Assembly: GCA_002633025.1 (NCBI GenBank)
Contig: NMRB01000250.1
Coordinates: 84,021-148,020, forward strand
Length of the DNA stretch: 64,000 nucleotides
Reading direction: 5' to 3'
Source of the DNA: Notospermus geniculatus
Taxonomy: Eukaryota; Nemertea; Pilidiophora; Heteronemertea; Lineidae
The translations under genes were made by a program, and so were the position numbers. Of the stretch, positions 57,914 to 64,000 are shown one piece after another. Under the pieces are notes generated by a model that was not told where the DNA came from, did no database searches, and was given only the letters and a program-made list of their open reading frames with translations. The number at the start of each line of letters is the position of its first letter. Positions within the stretch are counted from its first letter, which is position 1.

Positions 57914-57978
57914 GGGTAGGGTAGGGTTAGAAAACCAACACCCCAAGATGTTAGTTTTCTAACCCTACCCTACCCTAC
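57914..57978. repeat. Foldback repeat, GGGTAGGGTTAG arms
   Basis: GTAGGGTAGGGTTAGAAAAC is mirrored by GTTTTCTAACCCTACCCTAC around a short loop. Confidence 0.75.
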
Positions 57979-59220
57979 ACATTATAGTCCACGTTTTGCC
58001 ACAGGTGTGATGACCCCTCCCTTTGTCTAAAGGAGGATCTTGCTCCCAATCCTAAACCTTCCCTTCAACTCTCTCTTTTCCCCCCACTACACGTACCTAA
58101 ATAGAGAAGAGTGTAGGAGGAGAGATTACGTTATCTGACACTCTCTGTTACGAGCATGAAGTGGTCCCTCGGGTGATGCTCACTTGACGAGGGATAATTT
58201 TCTAAATCATGATACGTGTTTTCAAGTACCGGTACGCCTTTTATTTCATCATGTGCATTTGATGGGGAAACACTGAGATGTGATTAAGGAAGCTACAGGC
58301 TGACAAATCTAACCTTATTTTCACCAATTTGTGGGCTTCAACTGGCAATAGAGTGAGACATTAAGATTTCTTGACAGAGCAAAACCTGACAGCACAGGTC
58401 CCTCAGGGACACAAATTCACGCCAGCCTTTCATTACATTTGCCAACAGAGCTGTATTTTATTCAGTATTTTGCATGAACTTTATACCAAAAGTAAAATGG
58501 GACATGTCTCCATATTCAATGTCACTCAGTGGAGCGAGACAGTGCCAGTATTCTGTACGGTAACAGCCCTTCGATACTTTCTCTTTTCCAAACAAGCCAG
58601 ATTACCCTATCATGAGTTCACACAGCATTTTTCGGCTGAGTAAAACCAGGCCAGGATAACATCAGTTACTAATCCTGAATACATGTCATATCAGTTTGTG
58701 GCTTGACTGCTATTTTATTCAATTCGATAACAACACAGAGGCGGTTAAGAGGAAGTGTCGACTTGCATCTTATATCAGTGCGTTACAAGAAATAAAATAA
58801 AAAGAGCTGAGTGCACCCACAGTTCAGCTTGAGAAATAAGATGGGAAAGAAAGGATGTTGGAAAAGATGCAGTTACAATATTCTTCCCACAGACGACGAG
58901 ATGATAGAAACGCCCACGCCAACCAGAGCAGAAGCTGCAGACTCCTCAATCCACGCCCACTCACATTTCATTGTATTGAACGTGCTGCACTTAATACATG
59001 TAACTGTCTTTGTCAGCGAGAAACAGCATGTTACACGCAAAAAATTGCATTGCACTCGATGCTGATACAATGGTTATGACTGGAATGAGTCAATTCCTGC
59101 ATGTCCTAGGGCGACGACATGCATTGTCTGTGACGACCTTACTTTGGGGGCGGATAAGTTCAGGCATTGTCAGGGAGCTCTTTTCCCAGCCAGCCTGCTG
59201 ATGCATTTGTACCACTGAAA

Positions 59221-59283
59221 CCCTAGTGTTCTCCATATGGAGAACACTAGGGTAGAACACTAGGGTATGGAGAACACTAGGGT
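59221..59283. repeat. Palindrome plus direct repeats, CCCTAGTGTTCTCC
   Basis: CCCTAGTGTTCTCC is followed by its exact complement GGAGAACACTAGGG around an ATAT centre. AGAACACTAGGGTA then repeats twice more. Confidence 0.7.
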
Positions 59284-59505
59284 AGGGAAATAAATATACT
59301 TGAGTCCATGAAACCTCCCCAATATGATATATTTTATGAAAATGGTACCCTTCTGTTAATTGGCACAGCAGAATAAGATAGGAATAGTCACCTTTTGCAG
59401 AATCCAATCTCGACAATACTCTGTATCCTGGGAAACTAAACTTGACTAATATGGTAGGTAAGCCTCCCCTGAGGCTGTACCTTTTCTTACCATACTGAGT
59501 CAGAG

Positions 59506-59542
59506 CTTGGAGGAATTATACTGTCAGTATAATTCCTCCAAG
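59506..59542. repeat. 37 bp perfect palindrome
   Basis: CTTGGAGGAATTATACTG and its reverse complement meet with a one-base centre. No gene is close enough to suggest a terminator or similar. Confidence 0.65.
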
Positions 59543-59590
59543 GTCACAGTGATAGTGAGATATATTACATGTATGTCTTTGGGGAGAATT

Positions 59591-59933
59591 ACCGTATTTT
59601 CGCGACTATAGGGCGCACCTGACTATAAGGCGCACCCCCTAATTTCACCCTAAACCCTTGACAAAATCCATACATAAGACGCACTGCCCTATAAGACGCA
59701 CCTCCCTATAAGACGCAGTCATCAGGTGAACCACAGCAATGTTATGCATCAAACTGACTTGGTTGTATGATTAATTAGCTTGTTGTGACAAGCTAATTAG
59801 CTTGTTGTGACACTTCTGATCAAATTTTCGGACTCTATCTGCAGATAAGGCGCACCACCCTATAAGGCGCACCCCCAATTTTAGACCCTTCTTCATGAAA
59901 AAAAGCCGCGCCTTATAGTCCGAAAAATATGGT
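59591..59933. mobile_element. Non-autonomous element with ATAAGGCGCACC repeats
   Basis: Left end ACCGTATTTTCGCGACTATA and right end TATAGTCCGAAAAATATGGT are near reverse complements. The interior has five or more ATAAGGCGCACC/ATAAGACGCA units at both sides. From general knowledge this CGGACTATAAGGCGCA pattern is common in many animal genomes; I cannot name the superfamily with certainty. Confidence 0.75.
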
Positions 59934-60504
59934 AATTTTAGATCCCAAGAGTGTTTGTCTTACCAGATCTACAACTGCCTCTTATCAGGAATAGGCCTAA
60001 TCAGAGGGCTTCGGCATTTTTGCATTATCCCCCACCACCCGAATAACACTGTTCCTAACCCTAACAATAGCCCCAATAGGCTACTGTTGCTGACCCTAAC
60101 AATAGACCTAACACTGACCCTATGGTGGGGGATTATGCAGTTAAGCCATCCTATTGTTCGATGCGGCCTATTTTTATTCCGTCAATCGACCACCTTTTGG
60201 AGGGCACTGATCGGCTATTCTAAATTCGTCCCCTAGGGCCTAGTGTAGAAGGGGTTGTGGTATGTGGGGAATACGTTTTGAGAGTCGCCCCAACCATGCC
60301 AACCCAAAACCCCCTCACTGCTGTCGGAGTCGAGATCTCCGAGATGGCTTCACCTCAGCAGTAGTAGGCCTTGACAACATCACTATCAGCATACGCGTGG
60401 CTGGGCCAAAGTTAGTCTCAGTAACTGGGACTCTGTATGCTCCGCTTTTGCTTTTACAAACTGACTTTTACATAGCGCGCATACAGAGTCTCAGATCGCC
60501 CAAT

Positions 60505-60505
60505 N
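60505..60505. other. Single ambiguous base
   Basis: One N at 60505. Unlike the other two single Ns, I see no repeated flanks here. Confidence 0.9.
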
Positions 60506-60660
60506 TCACTAATTAAGACGTAATTAAGAATTCCAGGGAAATTGTGCCACCGATGACGAAACCGCGCCGCAAATTGGTAGTCTACTAGTGCTGCCACCTG
60601 GCAACTAAGTCGCCAACCATCCGATGGCAGGTTCACATGCTCCGATCCGCGCTTGAAGGT

Positions 60661-60775
60661 AAACGTTTCCGAATTCGGAAACGTTTAGCGAGTCCGAATT
60701 CGGAAACGTTTCTGAAATCGGACTCGCTGCGAGTCCGAATTCGGCAACGTTTCCGATTTCGGAGTTTTCCCGGAC
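60661..60775. repeat. Palindromic CGAATTCGGAAACGTTT cluster
   Basis: AAACGTTTCCGAATTC and its complement form a 26 bp palindrome at 60661-60686. GAGTCCGAATTCGG units then recur with both orientations. Confidence 0.7.
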
Positions 60776-60951
60776 TGAACTAGGCCAAAGTATATATGGC
60801 TGTAGGTCCGTATACTTGTATTTCTTTACATCAACATCTATGCCAGTGTACATGTATTTATGTGTATGTATACATTGTATACCAGTACATGTATGTGTAT
60901 TTGTATTGTACATGCATGGATGTTGATTGTTGCTGAACAAAATGTCAATAA

Positions 60952-61203
60952 TTGTCAACAGAAAACACCAACGCCAGAGGTGATCTAGAGGATCCAATTA
61001 ATCGGGAAATCGAGGCAGACGACAAACGATTACCTTACCTCGATGAATGCGTCATCAATCAATCCATGTACGAAACTTTTGGGTTACAAATCGAGGAAAT
61101 TTTGACATATGGCCATAGAGTTTCGTCAACAACCCCAGAATCGTTGTTGTCGTCGGTGGTATTCCATCTCGGCCGTGAAAAAGATAGGGACGAGGTCGGC
61201 TAG
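60952..61203 (+). CDS. Unassigned candidate terminal exon
   Basis: After an acceptor-like TTGTCAACAG at 60951-60960 an open frame runs to a TAG at 61203: RGDLEDPINREIEADDKRLP, YLDECVINQSMYETFGLQIE and EILTYGHRVSSTTPES are charged and protein-like. No upstream exon of this gene was found in the window, and I do not recognise the family. It could be the last exon of a gene starting elsewhere, or chance. Confidence 0.35.
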   Translation: MSTENTNARGDLEDPINREIEADDKRLPYLDECVINQSMYETFGLQIEEILTYGHRVSSTTPESLLSSVVFHLGREKDRDEVG

Positions 61204-62189
61204 ACTGACTTTGCGCAGTGACAGACTACCTGTACATTGTGCCTGTAAACATGGTAAATAAATCTACCCGAGGGAAAGATGAATGTTCATGAAATTTCAC
61301 TGAGGTAAAGCAAGTGAAATAAAGATTGGTTACAGAAGTTAAGAACAAATTCTAATGCTTGTGTCACAAGAAATCAGACATAAAATTTTTCTCTCCCTCA
61401 TATGACGTCACACAAAATTTGCCTAAATACATCTTTGTATCAATGCGCCCAAAATAGCCAATTTCATGCATTTTGATAAAACTGCATAACCATTGTAATA
61501 TCTGATCAATATACACTTGCAAATAACACTAAAATCAACAATTATATCAACAATGCCCTCATATAACCCTTCCTGACCCATGGACATTTTGATTCAAGTG
61601 AGACCTATTTCAGCATCCCATCTCATGGATTACAGTGCTCAGCCCACCTGGAGGCGAGGTAACCATGTGACGGCGTACACAAAAGATGGCGTTTGTATCG
61701 CTGTAGCTAAAGGGAAACATTGTTTCTGAGTATTTATTGTGATGTGAGTGACTCAACTCGCTGATGAGTAGATGGTGACGAGAGCACAAAAAAGATGTCC
61801 TCAACATGATAAATTTCTTTTAACGGCGTGATCGCGATTATCATAAAAATACAAACAATGTATGTCGTTATTGGTCACTCACTGACACTGCTGACCATGC
61901 TGACTGCACACCATCATGCATGCCATGATGATACCATGCCGCATCATGCGTGCATAGACCCCTTGCGCTTATCAGCCCAGGGTGTCAACATTAGCCTCGC
62001 CCTAGGGGGCCTAATGCATTTGTACAGTTGGCTCCTGTGCTTACCGTCGGCACAATGCACTAGGCCCAAGGTTTGTTTACACCTTCTGGCTGTAATGGCC
62101 GACTTGCGCAAGTGGTCTATTGTCACTGTCACTGTGCATGTGTGTACATGACAATTGACATGCTTAGGCCTACCCATCCACCATGAGGG

Positions 62190-62667
62190 GGTCCGTAAGA
62201 AGACCGGAATACACCGAAATACGCCAAAATACGCCGGAATACACCAAAATATCGCCGAAAACAGGGTTAAAAGGCTTCTTTTCAGTATTATTAGTAGTGA
62301 GGCAATGTATCATATCAATCCAATGCAAAAATGTACAATATGAATCAGTCTCAATATCGGACCCATTCTAACAGAAACACCGCCCGACGGGTGTTTTCGG
62401 CGATCGACCGCCGCCATGTTGGATAACCTCAAACACGCATCCAACATGTCCAAGATGGCGGCCGCTGGCCACCCGCCGAAAACACCTGATGCGATGTTTC
62501 TGAAGTTGTCTTTGTGGATTTTGAGGCTGATCTTGCCCGTATCTGCCTCGTATCCATTAATACATTACATACCGGTAGCTACAGCATAAGAGTGAAATTA
62601 GATCTTTTGTATCGTGTTTTCGGCAGTATTTCGGTGTATTCCGGCGGATTCCGGTCTTCTTATGAAC
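62190..62667. mobile_element. Element with long nested inverted repeats
   Basis: Outer arms: TAAGAAGACCGGAATACACC (62196) against GGTGTATTCCGGCGGATTCC GGTCTTCTTA (to 62662), with the CGGAATACACCGAAATAC unit iterated on the left. Inner arms: GGTGTTTTCGGCG / CGCCGAAAACACC at about 62392-62489, enclosing CGCCGCCATGTTGGAT / ATCCAACATG pieces. It is either one complex element or a MITE inserted in a MITE. Confidence 0.7.
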
Positions 62668-62773
62668 CGCACCATCAGGCATCACACACAGTTTGTAAAC
62701 CAACAAGGTGTCAAACATTGCGTGTAATAGGCCTATATAGCCTACTTAGGCTTAGCTCAGCTTGCTCAGTGAA

Positions 62774-62994
62774 CAGGCGCGGATCCAAGGGGGGGGGGCA
62801 CACCTGGCCCATGCCCCCTCTATTTTGTGGAAAATCTTTTTAAAGATTTTCCACAAAATAGATTTTCCACAAAATTTTCCCAGTTTTAAAAAACTGTCTG
62901 GGAAATTTTGAAAAGATGTTAAAATTTGGCCAAGGTTTTCCACGATGTGCGCTAGCTGTGCCCCCTCTTTCCCATGATTCTGGATCCGCCCCTG
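62774..62994. mobile_element. MITE-like element, CAGGCGCGGATCC termini
   Basis: CAGGCGCGGATCCA is mirrored by TGGATCCGCCCCTG. The interior has ATTTTGTGGAAAATC / GATTTTCCACAAAAT pairing and G/C runs. A degenerate relative begins at ~22581 (GGGACGGATCCAGG). Confidence 0.7.
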
Positions 62995-63626
62995 GTGAAC
63001 TGTTTAATAGTAGTGAGGGCTGGTTGTAGCAACAACAGATTAGGCCTAGAATAAAATGTAGTAGAAGAGCATATAAGCCTATAGGCCTATATCTAAATCA
63101 TGTCTCCTCTCTTGTGATGTGAGTGGTTGAGTTAGGAGTGTCTCATCATTACACTTACAGCATCCTGTGAGAGGGACTTCTTCACACCTTTCTCCTCTCT
63201 CACTCAGTCACTCACATTATCACCCTCCCCTCCCCTCCCCTCCCCCCACTCCCCCAGGGATGGTGCCCCCTCCCTCTCCCCAGGGATGGTGTGGGGTAAT
63301 GATTGGTTGCTTGATAAAGTCCTCTGCTCATTTTCATGAATCCATCCATGCAGACTTTCTTAGGATCTCTGAGCTACATTCAAGTTGTTATTGAAAAAAT
63401 TCGTGACTAAGATTAGATCATAGTCACTTAATTCCTGGAATTATTGACATACTGGTAACCCTGCTGCCTCTCACACAATAGGTGTTGTTTGTTTATTGTG
63501 TTCTAAACCAGTTGGGAGCGTGCCTTTGATATGTTGGAAGTTTGGGGTAAAAGTTGTAGAAAATGTAGCTACAGACTCAAAGGTGACCTTTTCCAAAACA
63601 AGTAGGGAACTGTGTGACTGGATATG

Positions 63627-63681
63627 AACCAGTGACCATGGTGATATGAGTGACCATGGTGATATGAGTGACCATGGTGAT
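63627..63681. repeat. 18 bp tandem repeat
   Basis: GTGACCATGGTGATATGA occurs three times in a row. The surrounding 63.0-64.0 kb has no exon I can support; a CT-rich tract lies at 63180-63285. Confidence 0.75.
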
Positions 63682-64000
63682 ATGAAATATCAAGTTCTAT
63701 ATCACTGCACTTCTCTATCTGATGAACAAATGTTGACTGTCTGATGGAAGCACTTTGGCCTCGAATGATAAGGAAATTCATGCCCAAAATAGACTTCCTC
63801 GTGATAGTTTTTAGGTCAGTACATGTCCAGGTTGGGTTATAAAAGACGTCATTTCCAGGATGATTCTGTTGTCTTGTGGGATGACATAATGTTGTAGGAA
63901 GTTCTCATTGTCATTAGGACTTTGAGAATCAAGAAGATCTGGTGACCATAAGGTAGGCCGTAACCATGAGGCCGGCTTTAACCATAAGATAGGCCTACAG

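Overview
The window is animal nuclear DNA. Genes have many short exons joined by GT-AG introns with consistent phases, there are tRNA-derived SINE-like repeats, many short inverted-repeat elements and minisatellites, and assembly gaps. The metazoan gene content and the very frequent TAGGCCTA-type words suggest a marine invertebrate, probably a deuterostome. That taxonomic call is inference. All exon coordinates were read by eye from splice signals and phase.

Layout. (1) 2.0-16.35 kb, minus strand: a class C GPCR of the metabotropic glutamate receptor type, made of two exons separated by an 11.8 kb intron. Inside that intron, on the plus strand, lie two tandem six-exon genes (4.6-8.0 kb and 9.3-11.8 kb). 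Each encodes a secreted protein with a LamG/concanavalin-like domain, a Thr-rich linker, a beta-rich (perhaps PLAT-like) domain and a PAN/apple-like tail. (2) 18.8-20.75 kb, minus: a kappaB-Ras (NKIRAS) GTPase, divergent from CIAPIN1/anamorsin on the plus strand (22.86-25.16 kb), whose middle probably falls in a 518 bp gap. (3) 26.4-32.5 kb, minus: a 12-exon SLC5 (SMCT/SMVT-like) sodium-coupled transporter with one expected small exon not found. It is head to head with plus-strand DPAGT1 (ALG7; 32.9-36.65 kb), whose first coding exon is present twice in tandem. (4) 42.25-57.6 kb, minus: the 3' part of a type I membrane protein with cysteine-rich/LDLa ectodomain exons, one transmembrane exon, a ~590-residue Ser/Thr/Pro repeat tail and a C-terminal PDZ-ligand-like end. 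Two large direct duplications in this gene end exactly at single N bases and look like unmerged haplotype contig overlaps. (5) 57.7-64 kb: mostly repeats and inverted-repeat elements, with one unassigned coding-like exon.

Functionally the genes are a mixture: a receptor, probable carbohydrate-binding secreted proteins, NF-kappaB signalling, cytosolic Fe-S assembly, monocarboxylate/vitamin transport and the first step of N-glycan assembly. I see no operon-like logic. The most unusual features are the opposite-strand lectin-like pair nested in a receptor intron, with uneven divergence between the two copies, the duplicated DPAGT1 start exon, and the dense set of structurally distinct short inverted-repeat elements.
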